Origin: an uncultured Flavobacteriaceae bacterium
GTDB taxonomy: Bacteria; Bacteroidota; Bacteroidia; Flavobacteriales; Flavobacteriaceae
Assembly (NCBI GenBank): GCA_947502495.1
Contig: CANNAC010000002.1
Location: 577,658-641,657, forward strand
Length of the DNA stretch: 64,000 nt
Reading direction: 5' to 3'
The notes under the pieces were generated by a model that was given only the letters and a program-made list of their open reading frames with translations, made no database searches and was not told the origin of the DNA. Positions 53,685 through 62,612 of this stretch are shown here, piece after piece; position 1 is the stretch's first letter; each line of letters starts with the position of its first letter. Made by a program: the position numbers and the translations under genes.

Positions 53685-55001
53685 TTACTTTTTTAGTATT
53701 TTTTTTACACTTCTTCCTTGATCTGTATGTATTAAAGCAAAGTAGTATCCTGAGCTAAGATTAGATAAATCTATAGTATCTTTAGTAGTTGTTAACAACT
53801 GCTTTCCTTGTAGGTCTACTATAGTAATTCCCTTTAAAATTTGATGGTTTTGTAAACCAATATGCAAGTTATTAACAACTGGATTTGGGTACATACTAAT
53901 CGTACTTGATTGATTTTTAGTAATATTTAAAGTCGCGCAATTATTACTAAAAACATAAGTAGAATTAATGTTAATATCCCAATTTGCTGTGGAATACACT
54001 TCGTCATCTACGCTAACACAGCTTAAATTAGTACTATACACATAAAAATTAGTAATATTGGTGTTGTTTCCATTCCTTAAATCTAAACTACTCATTGCCG
54101 AATTACTAATACTTATAAATTCTAAGTTCGGATTAGCAGTAAGGTCTAAATCTGTAAAATTAACACCATCAAAATCTATTCTTTCTAAATTAGGTAAATT
54201 ACTAGTATCAAAACTTGTAAATGGATAGCTTAATGAATCTATAAAAGTAATACTCTTCATTCCTATACAATTAGTTAGATCTAAAGTACTTAAGCTATTA
54301 CTTTGATTAACAAATAACCACTCTAAATTACTACAATTAGATAGGTTTAAATTTTGAATAGCAGAATCGTAAAAACCTAAGCTTATTATCGCTAAATTAT
54401 TACTTAAATCTAAAGTGGAAACTAAAGTTTCATCAATGTTAATAACAGCTAAAGAAGTACAACCAGCAACATTTAATGTTTCTAAATAGGATTCATTAGC
54501 TCTAATACTCGTCAAGGAAGTTAAACCTTGAACATCTAAATGGGGTAAATAACTTTTATACATATCTATAGTAGCTAACGAAGAACAAGTACTTAAATCT
54601 AAACTATCGAGACCGGTTATTTTAATATCTAGATCTATTAATCCCGTACAGCCAGTAACATCTAAGGATTGTAAAGTATAATTGAAAGCTAGAATAAGTT
54701 CTTCTAAATTTGTTAAACCACTTACATCTAGGTTTGTTAAACTTACTTGCCTTGCCACTAATTGCGTTAATCCTGTAAAATCCTGAATTCCCGTTAAATT
54801 TGTAATACTAGTATGAGAAACATCTAAGCTATTAACAATTGCGATATCATTTGTTAATACTTGTCCGTCAAGCGTTCCTTCGCTGTCAATTGCTTGATCT
54901 ATTAGATGTTGCTCAAAAGCAGGGTCTAAAATAGCTGTATATTGTGCATGTATTGGATACATAAATACCAGACTTAATAAAAGTGTGTAGATTTTTTTCA
55001 T
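53685..55001 (-). CDS. LRR-like secreted protein with T9SS sorting domain, paralogue 2
   Basis: 438 residues: signal peptide (to about 19), VTSLDVSHTSITNLTGIQDFTGLTQL at the head, then about 11 repeats with the motif TxLxxLDLSxCxxL. A lone NLSCVSVDDEVY section, then a T9SS domain (YPNPVVNN to VKKILKK). It has the same plan as the 52494 gene (the FEQHLIDQ and GIQDFTGLT words match) but more repeats, so the pair likely arose by duplication. Surface adhesin or binding protein is plausible. Confidence 0.8.
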   Translation of the reverse strand: MKKIYTLLLSLVFMYPIHAQYTAILDPAFEQHLIDQAIDSEGTLDGQVLTNDIAIVNSLDVSHTSITNLTGIQDFTGLTQLVARQVSLTNLDVSGLTNLEELILAFNYTLQSLDVTGCTGLIDLDIKITGLDSLDLSTCSSLATIDMYKSYLPHLDVQGLTSLTSIRANESYLETLNVAGCTSLAVINIDETLVSTLDLSNNLAIISLGFYDSAIQNLNLSNCSNLEWLFVNQSNSLSTLDLTNCIGMKSITFIDSLSYPFTSFDTSNLPNLERIDFDGVNFTDLDLTANPNLEFISISNSAMSSLDLRNGNNTNITNFYVYSTNLSCVSVDDEVYSTANWDININSTYVFSNNCATLNITKNQSSTISMYPNPVVNNLHIGLQNHQILKGITIVDLQGKQLLTTTKDTIDLSNLSSGYYFALIHTDQGRSVKKILKK

Positions 55002-55033
55002 GAGTTAATAGTTTAAATTAAAGATAATTTATT

Positions 55034-55052
55034 TTTCCGCTTAAGGCGGAAA
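55034..55052. repeat. TTTCCGY hairpin, copy 3
   Basis: TTTCCGC-TTAAG-GCGGAAA, 33 bases upstream of the 53685-55001 gene. Same stem as the copies at 22636 and 52381, with another loop. Confidence 0.45.
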
Positions 55053-55700
55053 CTATTAACAGGCATTCTAAAAATTGGGAGAGAACTGTAAATATATAAA
55101 ATACTTTTTAAATAGCTGATATATTGACAGTTATATTTTATATGTTAATAAAATAGAGTAGAATATAAGAGTCTTAATAACTTTCTAAATTATAAGGATA
55201 ACTTGTTCATATCTTCTTATTGTTTTTTAAAACTTTAATTAGGATTATCCATTTAATTTTTCAAACCAAAACTTAAAATGAACCACCAAAAAAGTTAGCA
55301 GTTTTTTACAGAGAAGTTTTCAGACCAAAAAGTACACATACCAACACAAAAAAATTAAATACTTATTAAAGTTTATATGTGAATAGGAGTTATTAACAAC
55401 TGTTAATAGCGAAATTAAATCCTTTATAAATGAAGCTTTTAAGTAACTAACAACTTGTTAATAGAGTTACTTATTAAAGCAATCAAACTAAAACATTAAA
55501 AAGTTATACCGCTATTCACAAGCTATCATAACCATTATTATTTTTTTAAATTTTTAAAAGAAAAAGATGAATATGTATATATATGTTTATAACTACTTTT
55601 TTTCCTTTTTAAACGGATGTATACTTTTTCCCTTTTATAAAATTTACTTTCCTTTTTTAGTTATTAATATACTCTTAATATGCATTTAATATTAAAATTG
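55053..55700. other. Gene-free AT-rich region with DnaA-box-like 9-mers, candidate origin
   Basis: The 898 bases from 55002 to 55899 carry no plausible gene. The 9-mer YTATTMACA, on either strand, starts at 55053, 55143, 55378, 55390, 55401, 55457 and 55512. Two are arranged as the palindrome TATTAACAACTGTTAATA (55391-55408). An AAGTAACT...AGTTACTT hairpin spans 55441-55472. An extremely A/T-rich segment (55540-55700) follows before the rnr promoter. The genes to the left run leftwards for 5 kb and rnr runs rightwards. It may be an origin or a control region. Confidence 0.4.
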
Positions 55701-55708
55701 TAACTTTG
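55701..55708 (+). promoter_or_regulatory. Candidate -7 box of rnr
   Basis: TAACTTTG matches TAnnTTTG, 191 bases upstream of the rnr start. This implies a long leader; a nearer promoter is not excluded. Confidence 0.4.
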
Positions 55709-55899
55709 TCAAAATAATTAGCGAAATTTCTCCACTTAAAACGCTAGATAATAACAGAATTTCACATAACTTAGAAATTCAATAGATTACAATTAATTAA
55801 ATGAAACCAATACAATTAAAATAATTCTTAACTTTATAAATAATAATTTTAATTGCCAAAGGTCGCATTTGACAAAACAAAAAAAATAGAAGTCAACAA

Positions 55900-58098
55900 A
55901 TGACAAAAAAGAAACACAGGAAACCTTCACATAACAAGATTTCCAACCTTACAAATACCATTCTTAGTATTTTAAAAACAGATAGAAACCAGGCTTTTAA
56001 CTACAAACAAATTGCATCCAAAATTGGTGTTAATGATGCTAGTAGTAGAAACCAAATTATAAAGAAATTAGCAAAACTTAAAGCAGATGGCGACATCGAA
56101 GAAGTAGATCGTGGTAAATTTAAAGCCATAGTAAATACAGAATACCATAAAGGTATTTTTGATGCTGCACAACGTGGTAACGGTTACGTTATTTGTGACG
56201 ATTTTGAAGACGATATTTACATAGCATCCAATAATGTTAACAAAGCATTAAATGGAGATGAAGTAGAACTTTATGTGTACAAACGTAGAAAACGTGGTAA
56301 GCTAGAAGGTGAAATCACCAGTATTATTAAGCGTGCAAAAACCGAATATGTTGGTATAATACAAATACACGCTAAAAAGAATTTTGCTTTTGTAGTGGTA
56401 GATGGTAACAAAATGAAAACAGACATTTTTGTACCAATTGGTAAAACCATGAAAGCAGAAGATGGTGACAAAGTATTAGTTACTATGGAAGAATGGCCAG
56501 ATAAAGCCGATTCCCCAAACGGACGTGTCATTAAAGTTCTTGGTAAGGCCGGAGAACATAATACCGAAATTCATGCTATTCTAGCAGATTATGGCTTGCC
56601 CTATGAATTTCCACCAGAAGTAGAAGACTACGCAAACAAAATAGACTTAGAAATTAAGCCAGAAGAAATTGCAAAAAGACGTGATATGCGTAAAGATTTA
56701 ACCTTTACTATTGATCCAAAAGATGCAAAAGATTTTGATGATGCCTTATCGTTTACCGTTTTAGAAAATGGGAATTACGAAATAGGAATTCATATCGCAG
56801 ATGTTTCACACTATTTACAAGAAGGAACCATTTTAGATGATGAAGCGTATGAACGTGCAACCTCTGTGTATTTAGTAGATAGAGTAGTACCAATGCTTCC
56901 AGAAGTATTAAGTAATGGTGCATGTTCTCTTAGACCACATGAAGAAAAATATACCTTTTCTGCAGTATTTGAAATAAATAATAAAGCCGAAATTAAAAAC
57001 GAATGGTTCGGAAGAACCGTTACCTATTCTGATGCTCGTTTTGCTTATGAAGAAGCACAAGCTATTATTGAAAATAAAAACAATACTATTCCGGCGGAAG
57101 TTTCATTAACAGGAGAAGAATACAAAACAGACCAAGCTATTGCAGACGCTGTTTTAAAAATGGATGAACTTGCAAAAATTATGCGCGGAAAACGTATGCG
57201 TTCTGGAGCAATTAGTTTTGATAAAGTAGAAGTAAAATTCGATTTAGATAAAGATTCAAATCCAATAGGTGTATTCTTTAAAACCAGTAAAGATGCAAAT
57301 AAGCTAATCGAAGAATTCATGTTATTAGCAAACCGAAAGGTTTCGGAGTTTGTAGGAAAGCAAAAACCAGAAAAAACTTTTGTGTACAGAGTGCATGATG
57401 AGCCAAATGAAGAGAAATTAATGGCTTTACAAGGCGTTGTATCTAAATTTGGACACAAGCTTAACTTCAATAATAAAGAAGGTATAGCATCGTCTTTAAA
57501 TAAGTTATTAAGTGATGTTCAAGGTAAAAAAGAACAAAACTTAGTAGATACGTTAGCAATTCGTACTATGTCTAAAGCAGAGTATACCACTAAGAATATT
57601 GGACATTATGGTTTAGCATTCGACTATTATAGTCACTTTACGTCGCCAATTCGTAGGTATCCAGATGTTATGGCACATCGTTTATTACAACGCTATTTAG
57701 ATGGTGAAAAATCTGCAAATGCAGAAGTGTACCAAGACCGTTGTAAACATTCTAGTAATATGGAATATTTAGCTACAAAAGCCGAAAGAGATTCTATTAA
57801 ATACATGCAAATTCGTTTTATGCAAGATCATTTAGACGAACCATTTAAAGGGGTTATTTCTGGGGTTACCGATTGGGGAATCTATGTAGAAATTATTGAT
57901 AATAAATGTGAAGGTATGATTAGAACTCGCGATATTAAAGGCGATTATTATGAGTTTGATCAAGAACAATTTGCACTAGTTGGTCGCGATACAAAAACCA
58001 TGTACCAACTTGGGGATGAGATTATTGTGAAAGTAAAACAAGCAGATTTAATTAAACGTCACTTAGATTTCGAATTACTTGGTAAATCGGAAGAATAA
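55900..58098 (+). CDS. rnr: Ribonuclease R
   Basis: 732-residue 3'-5' exoribonuclease. N-terminal winged-helix HTH region, cold-shock OB domains, the RNB catalytic domain with the Mg-binding acid cluster TIDPKDAKDFDD (D272, D275, D278, D280, D281), and an S1 domain near 650-732 (GVISGVTDWGIYVEI). It degrades structured RNA and works in rRNA quality control. The start codon ATG at 55900 is preceded by the long gene-free region. It ends in a strong terminator. Confidence 0.95.
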   Translation: MTKKKHRKPSHNKISNLTNTILSILKTDRNQAFNYKQIASKIGVNDASSRNQIIKKLAKLKADGDIEEVDRGKFKAIVNTEYHKGIFDAAQRGNGYVICDDFEDDIYIASNNVNKALNGDEVELYVYKRRKRGKLEGEITSIIKRAKTEYVGIIQIHAKKNFAFVVVDGNKMKTDIFVPIGKTMKAEDGDKVLVTMEEWPDKADSPNGRVIKVLGKAGEHNTEIHAILADYGLPYEFPPEVEDYANKIDLEIKPEEIAKRRDMRKDLTFTIDPKDAKDFDDALSFTVLENGNYEIGIHIADVSHYLQEGTILDDEAYERATSVYLVDRVVPMLPEVLSNGACSLRPHEEKYTFSAVFEINNKAEIKNEWFGRTVTYSDARFAYEEAQAIIENKNNTIPAEVSLTGEEYKTDQAIADAVLKMDELAKIMRGKRMRSGAISFDKVEVKFDLDKDSNPIGVFFKTSKDANKLIEEFMLLANRKVSEFVGKQKPEKTFVYRVHDEPNEEKLMALQGVVSKFGHKLNFNNKEGIASSLNKLLSDVQGKKEQNLVDTLAIRTMSKAEYTTKNIGHYGLAFDYYSHFTSPIRRYPDVMAHRLLQRYLDGEKSANAEVYQDRCKHSSNMEYLATKAERDSIKYMQIRFMQDHLDEPFKGVISGVTDWGIYVEIIDNKCEGMIRTRDIKGDYYEFDQEQFALVGRDTKTMYQLGDEIIVKVKQADLIKRHLDFELLGKSEE

Positions 58099-58123
58099 AA
58101 ATAATACGTAAATAAACTATTTA

Positions 58124-58161
58124 GTGCTATTCTTACTTTTTGTGGGAATAGCATTTTTTTT
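58124..58161 (+). terminator. Rho-independent terminator of rnr
   Basis: TGCTATTC and GAATAGCA pair across 13 bases and are followed by eight or more T's. Confidence 0.75.
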
Positions 58162-58282
58162 TGAAAACAAGTAACATTTTACTAAAGTTAACAACTAATA
58201 AAAAGTATTCTTAGTTCGGAAAAATTCCAAGAAAGACAAGGATTTACAATACAAAATATTAACCATACTAAAAACAAAAACC

Positions 58283-58582
58283 ATGATTTTAACCACAACA
58301 AACACTATTGAAGGACATAAAATTCACGACTATTTGGGTGTTATCACAGGAGTAGCAATCAATAGAAAACAAACTGGAATGTCTTTTAGTATGAAAAAGT
58401 ACTATGATTCTTTAGAAGCAAATATTAATGATGTAAAAGAAGAAGCATTTCAAAAACTAAAACAAAATGCCATTGCGGTAAAAGCAAATGCTGTAGTAGG
58501 TATCACCGTAGATGTAGAAACTTTTGCAACTTCAGGAATTCTAATGGTTTCTATAACAGGAACAGCTGTTAAAGTTGCCTAA
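58283..58582 (+). CDS. YbjQ/UPF0145-family protein
   Basis: 99 residues with the family pattern MILTTTNTIEGHKIHDYLG...GVAINR, a helix (SMKKYYDSLEANINDVKEEAFQKL), and ANAVVGITVDVETF. The family is a small heavy-metal-binding-like fold of unknown function, forming multimers. The next gene starts 60 bases later with its own promoter. Confidence 0.9.
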   Translation: MILTTTNTIEGHKIHDYLGVITGVAINRKQTGMSFSMKKYYDSLEANINDVKEEAFQKLKQNAIAVKANAVVGITVDVETFATSGILMVSITGTAVKVA

Positions 58583-58610
58583 AAATCAATTTATTACGTT
58601 CTTAATTTTA

Positions 58611-58618
58611 TAAGTTTG
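58611..58618 (+). promoter_or_regulatory. Promoter -7 box of the DUF2807 gene
   Basis: TAAGTTTG matches TAnnTTTG. The box overlaps the TTG at 58616 that opens the longer frame, so the ATG at 58643 is the likely start. Confidence 0.55.
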
Positions 58619-58642
58619 TACTATAATTTTATAAAACATATC

Positions 58643-59320
58643 ATGAAAAATTTATTATACGTACTATTTGTATTTACTACAATAACAGGATTTTCGCAAG
58701 AATCTCAAGAAAATGTTATTGGCGCATTTAGCGAAATAAAAGTCTATGATCGTATAGAAGTAGAACTTATTAAAGCAGATGAAAATAAAGTGGTAGTTTC
58801 TGGTAAAAACACCAAAAACGTTGTTATTGTTCATAAAAAGGATATTCTTAAAATTAGAATGACACTACAAGAAGCGTTTAATGGAGACGATACCACCGTA
58901 CAAGTATACTATACTTCTTTAGATGTTATCGATGCTAATGAAGGAACTTTTATTGGTTCTAATGACGTTATCGAACAGTTTGACCTAAAGGTGAAGGCAC
59001 AAGAAGGAGGAACGGTTACATTAGAAGTGAAAGCACTTCAGTTTTTAGATATTAAATCTGTTTCTGGAGGAACTATTAATATTTCTGGAACAGCTGCTAA
59101 GCAAACCGTAGATATCAATACTGGAGGTGCTTACAAAGGAAAAGATTTAGTTTCGGAAAACAGTACAGTTACTATAAAAGCAGCAGGAGTTGCTCATGTA
59201 AATGCTTCAAAAAAAGTGGAAGCTAAAGTAAGAGCTGGAGGAACAGTTTATGTTTATGGTAATCCAGAAACCGTAGATGAAAATACTATTTTGGGAGGAA
59301 AAATTATTATTAAAGAATAA
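58643..59320 (+). CDS. DUF2807 (head GIN) secreted protein
   Basis: 225 residues from the ATG at 58643: signal peptide (MKNLLYVLFVFTTITGFSQ) then a beta-solenoid of the DUF2807/auto-adhesive type. Repeats such as GAFSEIKVYDRIEVEL, ANEGTFIGSND and SGGTINISGTA carry G-rich turns. The fold is a right-handed beta-helix in Bacteroidota surface or periplasmic proteins. Function is not known. Confidence 0.85.
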   Translation: MKNLLYVLFVFTTITGFSQESQENVIGAFSEIKVYDRIEVELIKADENKVVVSGKNTKNVVIVHKKDILKIRMTLQEAFNGDDTTVQVYYTSLDVIDANEGTFIGSNDVIEQFDLKVKAQEGGTVTLEVKALQFLDIKSVSGGTINISGTAAKQTVDINTGGAYKGKDLVSENSTVTIKAAGVAHVNASKKVEAKVRAGGTVYVYGNPETVDENTILGGKIIIKE

Positions 59321-59335
59321 TCCTAGCATTTTTCT

Positions 59336-59343
59336 TAAATTTG
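59336..59343 (+). promoter_or_regulatory. Promoter -7 box of the LysE-type gene
   Basis: TAAATTTG matches TAnnTTTG, 16 bases upstream of the ATG at 59360. Confidence 0.5.
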
Positions 59344-59359
59344 TAAGAAAGATTCACTT

Positions 59360-60037
59360 ATGCTAGATACAATTTTAACAGCAATTCCTTTTGGAATAAT
59401 CCTATCGTTCACCATAGGACCTGTTTTTTTTGTACTATTAGAAACGAGTGCCACAAAAGGAGTTAAAAGTGCATTAATATTTGACTCCGGAGTTATTCTA
59501 GCAGATATTTTCTTCATTATTGTCGCTTTTTATAGCACCAGTAAACTTTTAGAAAAAGTAAAAGACGATCCTAGTTTTCTTATTTTTGGTGGTGTTTTCC
59601 TTACTGCTTACGGATTGATTTCGTTTATAAAAACCTCAAAATCGTTTAGAGAGATTGTTAGAGAATATCACACCGTAGAATTTAAAAAGAATTATGGAAA
59701 ACTCTTTATAAAAGGGTTTTTACTAAACTTTATAAACATTGGTGTTTTATTGGGTTGGGTTGGCTTTATTGTTATCGGTAACTCATTAACCGAAACTACT
59801 TACGAACTTCAAATCTTTTTAGGAACCATTTTATTGGTTTACTTTTTGGTAGATTTACTAAAGATTGCAGCAGCAAAAACACTTAAAAATAAACTAACAC
59901 CAAGACGAATTTTTAAAACCAAAAAGATTGTATCCCTTGTTATTTTAGGCTTTGGTATTTTACTTTTAGTACAAGCATTTTTCCCAAAAGAAAAAGAATT
60001 AATTAAAGACAAGTTAGAGCAAATTAGTCCATTATAG
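59360..60037 (+). CDS. LysE family translocator
   Basis: 225 residues with six predicted helices. The start AIPFGIILSFTIGPVFFVLLETSATKG is the LysE/RhtB signature (P-x-x-x-x-x-x-GP). The family exports amino acids or related compounds. Here it is a single gene with its own promoter, without a visible terminator before the accessory region. Confidence 0.88.
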   Translation: MLDTILTAIPFGIILSFTIGPVFFVLLETSATKGVKSALIFDSGVILADIFFIIVAFYSTSKLLEKVKDDPSFLIFGGVFLTAYGLISFIKTSKSFREIVREYHTVEFKKNYGKLFIKGFLLNFINIGVLLGWVGFIVIGNSLTETTYELQIFLGTILLVYFLVDLLKIAAAKTLKNKLTPRRIFKTKKIVSLVILGFGILLLVQAFFPKEKELIKDKLEQISPL

Positions 60038-60085
60038 GAATCTTTTGAGGGGTAGTACTAAATAAAACCAAAAAGATCTTAAACG

Positions 60086-60340
60086 CTATGTATTTGAATC
60101 ATTTTTGTATTGTTTACGTAACCATATTCTAATTTCTTTTCGCAAAGAAACTTCAGGTTTTGGTAACGGAATTGTTTGTCCGAATTGTTTACTTCTATTA
60201 AATTTTGAAAACGTACTCTTATGCTTTTTCCATACTTCTGGATACAATTCTAAGAACTTGCTAAAAAAAGTTTGTTCATTGATTTTACCTTCTATTTTAG
60301 AAAGTACTTCTTTAAATTTTTGCTCTTGGTCTATTATCAT
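60086..60340 (-). CDS. Small basic protein of unknown function
   Basis: 84 residues, helical and charged (KVLSKIEGKINEQTFFSKFLELYPEVWKKHK, broken here for length: residues 12 to about 42). The C-terminal part RKEIRIWLRKQYKND is basic, suggesting nucleic-acid binding. An ATG at 60340 starts it. The overlapping frame on the plus strand (60105-60371) looks less protein-like. First of the minus-strand accessory genes. Confidence 0.55.
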   Translation of the reverse strand: MIIDQEQKFKEVLSKIEGKINEQTFFSKFLELYPEVWKKHKSTFSKFNRSKQFGQTIPLPKPEVSLRKEIRIWLRKQYKNDSNT

Positions 60341-60487
60341 TTTGTTGGTGTTCGGTAGTAAAGATAACTAGTATTCTTTTTAAGTTTTAGTTTTAGTAAC
60401 GGTTTTTTGGGTGAGGATTTATGTCATTAAGCTTGAAATAGTTTTTAATTATATATGCTGTTATGCACTGACGTTTTTGTTTTGATA

Positions 60488-60931
60488 TTAAATTTTTATG
60501 TTTCCACCTTTTTTTACCCCAGCTTTATGTTCAAGACCAGGTTTTTTCAATATTGCTCTGTTTTTATGTCTTAATCTTTCAGAAACTCTAATAGATTCTG
60601 ATACTACTTTTGGTTTTTCTTCAGCAATTTTATTTTGTAAGTAGGTTATATATTCTTTAAAAACTTCGTCTTTTGTTTTCAGTTTGGTAAAATCTTGGTT
60701 TCCAAATCTATATTGAACTTCTTTCGCTTTTAAATTCAGATATTCCAATTCGAGTTTATTTATTTCGTCAATTAAAGGATTGTTTTCTGTATTTATTATC
60801 GGTTTACTTCCTGGATTTTTTTTAATAATAATATCTATTCCTTCGATAGGGTCATTTCCGCCAATTTTGTTTTGAGAAAAACCGATTGCAGAAATCAAAA
60901 TCAATGCTAATAGTAAAGTTGCTTTTTTCAT
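60488..60931 (-). CDS. Secreted protein of unknown function
   Basis: 147 residues with a signal peptide (to about 19, GFSQ). The mature protein is basic and helical (KLELEYLNLKAKEVQYRF; RLRHKNRAIL). I do not recognise a family. It is preceded on its 5' side by an intergenic repeat and followed on its 3' side by a 147-base gap to the next gene. Confidence 0.6.
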   Translation of the reverse strand: MKKATLLLALILISAIGFSQNKIGGNDPIEGIDIIIKKNPGSKPIINTENNPLIDEINKLELEYLNLKAKEVQYRFGNQDFTKLKTKDEVFKEYITYLQNKIAEEKPKVVSESIRVSERLRHKNRAILKKPGLEHKAGVKKGGNIKI

Positions 60932-60989
60932 AATATTTATCTTTAAGTAAATAGTTTTTTTTGGAACTCATTTTTGATGTCAAGTTCGA

Positions 60990-61125
60990 TTTTTAGTTTG
61001 TGTACAACGTGTTCGTGGGTAAGGATTTAATTTAGTAAACAAAAACCAACCATAGAAAATTCTAAAGGAATTTTACAAGTAGGTGAGAAGCCAGCAATTA
61101 AAGATATCGTTGTTGGTAACCGTTT
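60990..61125. repeat. Intergenic repeat A of the accessory region
   Basis: Contains ACGTGTTCGTGGGTAAGGATTT, then AATTTAGTAAACAAAAA, then AAATTCTAAAGGAATTTTACAA, and GCAATTAAAGATAT with CGTTGTTGG at the end. Most words recur, in order, in repeat B (61830-61960) and partly in C. Confidence 0.45.
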
Positions 61126-61815
61126 TTAATTTTCATCCATTTTCAATTCTTTACTTTTCATAGCCTTTTCCCAACCGTCAGGAAAAATTCCGAGACCATT
61201 TTTATTTATGTTTTGCATTACTGTTTTAACATGGGTTTGAATTTCTATTGGCAATTCGTAAAATTCCTTATCTACTTGTGTGTGTCTCTCATCATCCAGT
61301 ATTCCATTTTGATGTCTTATCGCTCTTTTATTGCCTTTATAATATAGTACTATTTTTATTCTTCCATCTGCTGTATCATTCATTCCCTGAGTTCCATAAA
61401 TGATTATTGGGTCGGCGATACCATCTTTATCATAGTCATCTATTGTAAAGTATTTCGTCCAATGGGAAATAGAATATTCGTATGCATTAGGAACAATAAA
61501 ATCGTTCAATTTCCATTCCATTTTATACATGTTATCTTTAAATAAATAACAAAAAACTTTTATGGACTCATAACATTCTTCTCGTTGTTCACACTCTATT
61601 TTATTGTGTGTCATTACAAGAAAGTGTTTTCCTATTTTGTCATTATACTCGTATATTCTGTAAATTGAAGTATCTATTTTTAATTGTTTTTTAATGTGCT
61701 CTGTAAAAATAGAGTCTATTTCCTGTTTAGATAATTGTTTACTAGTTACATTAGATTCTTGTGCAAACGAGAAGTTATAAATTAAAAGAAATAATATTAT
61801 TAAGATTCTATTCAT
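61126..61815 (-). CDS. Secreted protein of unknown function
   Basis: 229 residues with a signal peptide (to about 18, FSFAQ). The central part SHWTKYFTIDDYDKDGIADPIIIYG contains an acidic DxDxDG loop as in Ca2+-binding or VCBS-type turns, and RIKIVLYYKGNKRAIRHQNG. It looks like the conserved-protein group annotated in Flavobacteria near surface-polysaccharide genes (M949_RS01915-like), but I hold this only weakly. It stands alone on the minus strand between repeats A and B. Confidence 0.55.
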   Translation of the reverse strand: MNRILIILFLLIYNFSFAQESNVTSKQLSKQEIDSIFTEHIKKQLKIDTSIYRIYEYNDKIGKHFLVMTHNKIECEQREECYESIKVFCYLFKDNMYKMEWKLNDFIVPNAYEYSISHWTKYFTIDDYDKDGIADPIIIYGTQGMNDTADGRIKIVLYYKGNKRAIRHQNGILDDERHTQVDKEFYELPIEIQTHVKTVMQNINKNGLGIFPDGWEKAMKSKELKMDEN

Positions 61816-61829
61816 TTTTTTAATGGTTA

Positions 61830-61960
61830 CTAGCGTGCTCGTGTATGATTAGAGACGTGTTTAAGGAACCAATTTAGTGAACTAAAACGAATCAGATAAA
61901 ATTCCGAAGGTATTTTACAAATAACAATACCTTAGCAATTAAAGATATACGTTTTTGTGC
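61830..61960. repeat. Intergenic repeat B of the accessory region
   Basis: GCGTGCTCGTG, AATTTAGTGAACTAAAA, AAATTCCGAAGGTATTTTACAA, GCAATTAAAGATATACG, then TTTGTGCATAG. It matches repeat A word for word in order with small changes. Confidence 0.45.
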
Positions 61961-61994
61961 ATAGTGTTTTATTATTTTTCAGTTCTGATTTCAT

Positions 61995-62441
61995 TTATTT
62001 TATCCATTTTTTATTCCGATTCAATATTAAGAATGGTAACCCTATTCCAACTCCAATTGTTAAAGTTGAGTATAAAAAGAACGGTTCTGTTATTAAGTAT
62101 TGAGGTATTAAGGGATTAGTTGGTTTTCCAATTACGGTCAAGATATAAAGTCCGATTACGATTGTAATTATTACAAAAAGAACGATAATAAAAATATCCT
62201 TAATTAAATCGACGGTTTTAAATTGATTTCGTTTTGAATTTAATAACATTCCGAAAATTGGAATTGAAGAAATCGCTATATAGTCCAGATTATTAAAGGA
62301 AAGTACAAAAAAATATTCCGTAATATTTTGTAGAGAATCATTAAGTCTAAATGGATTAATTATTCCAAAAAAGAACAATAAGAAAATCCCAGCCGAAATT
62401 CCGCCAATCAAATATTTTAAATTATTCGATATTCTATTCAA
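61995..62441 (-). CDS. Small membrane protein of unknown function
   Basis: 148 residues with four predicted helices (about 8-26, 42-58, 78-102, 118-138). Short basic turns (NSKRNQFKTV; LNRNKKWIK) lie between. No family is recognised. It is flanked by repeats B and C. Confidence 0.55.
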   Translation of the reverse strand: MNRISNNLKYLIGGISAGIFLLFFFGIINPFRLNDSLQNITEYFFVLSFNNLDYIAISSIPIFGMLLNSKRNQFKTVDLIKDIFIIVLFVIITIVIGLYILTVIGKPTNPLIPQYLITEPFFLYSTLTIGVGIGLPFLILNRNKKWIK

Positions 62442-62454
62442 TTCAGTCGATTTT

Positions 62455-62560
62455 TACGGTTCGTTTGTGGTATGCACAATGGGTTCGAGTGTGATTAGTT
62501 GCGTATTTACGTGCTCGTATTTTCCGTAGAAAATCAAACATAGCAAATACACAACTATCT
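62455..62560. repeat. Intergenic repeat C of the accessory region
   Basis: Shares with A and B the words GGGTTCGAGTGTGATTAG and ACGTGCTCGT, followed by TTTTCCGTAGAAAATC and AAATACACAACT. It is more diverged than A and B and lies between the membrane protein and the next gene's end. Confidence 0.4.
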
Positions 62561-62612
62561 TTTTTTAAGCATAAAACCGCAATTAATTTTTATACGGTTT
62601 TAGCTGTAAATT

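Noticed and set aside
60105..60371. Plus-strand frame of 88 codons opposite the 84-residue gene
   Set aside because: The minus-strand translation is charged, helical and protein-like, whereas this one is rich in isolated Cys and Leu without a pattern.
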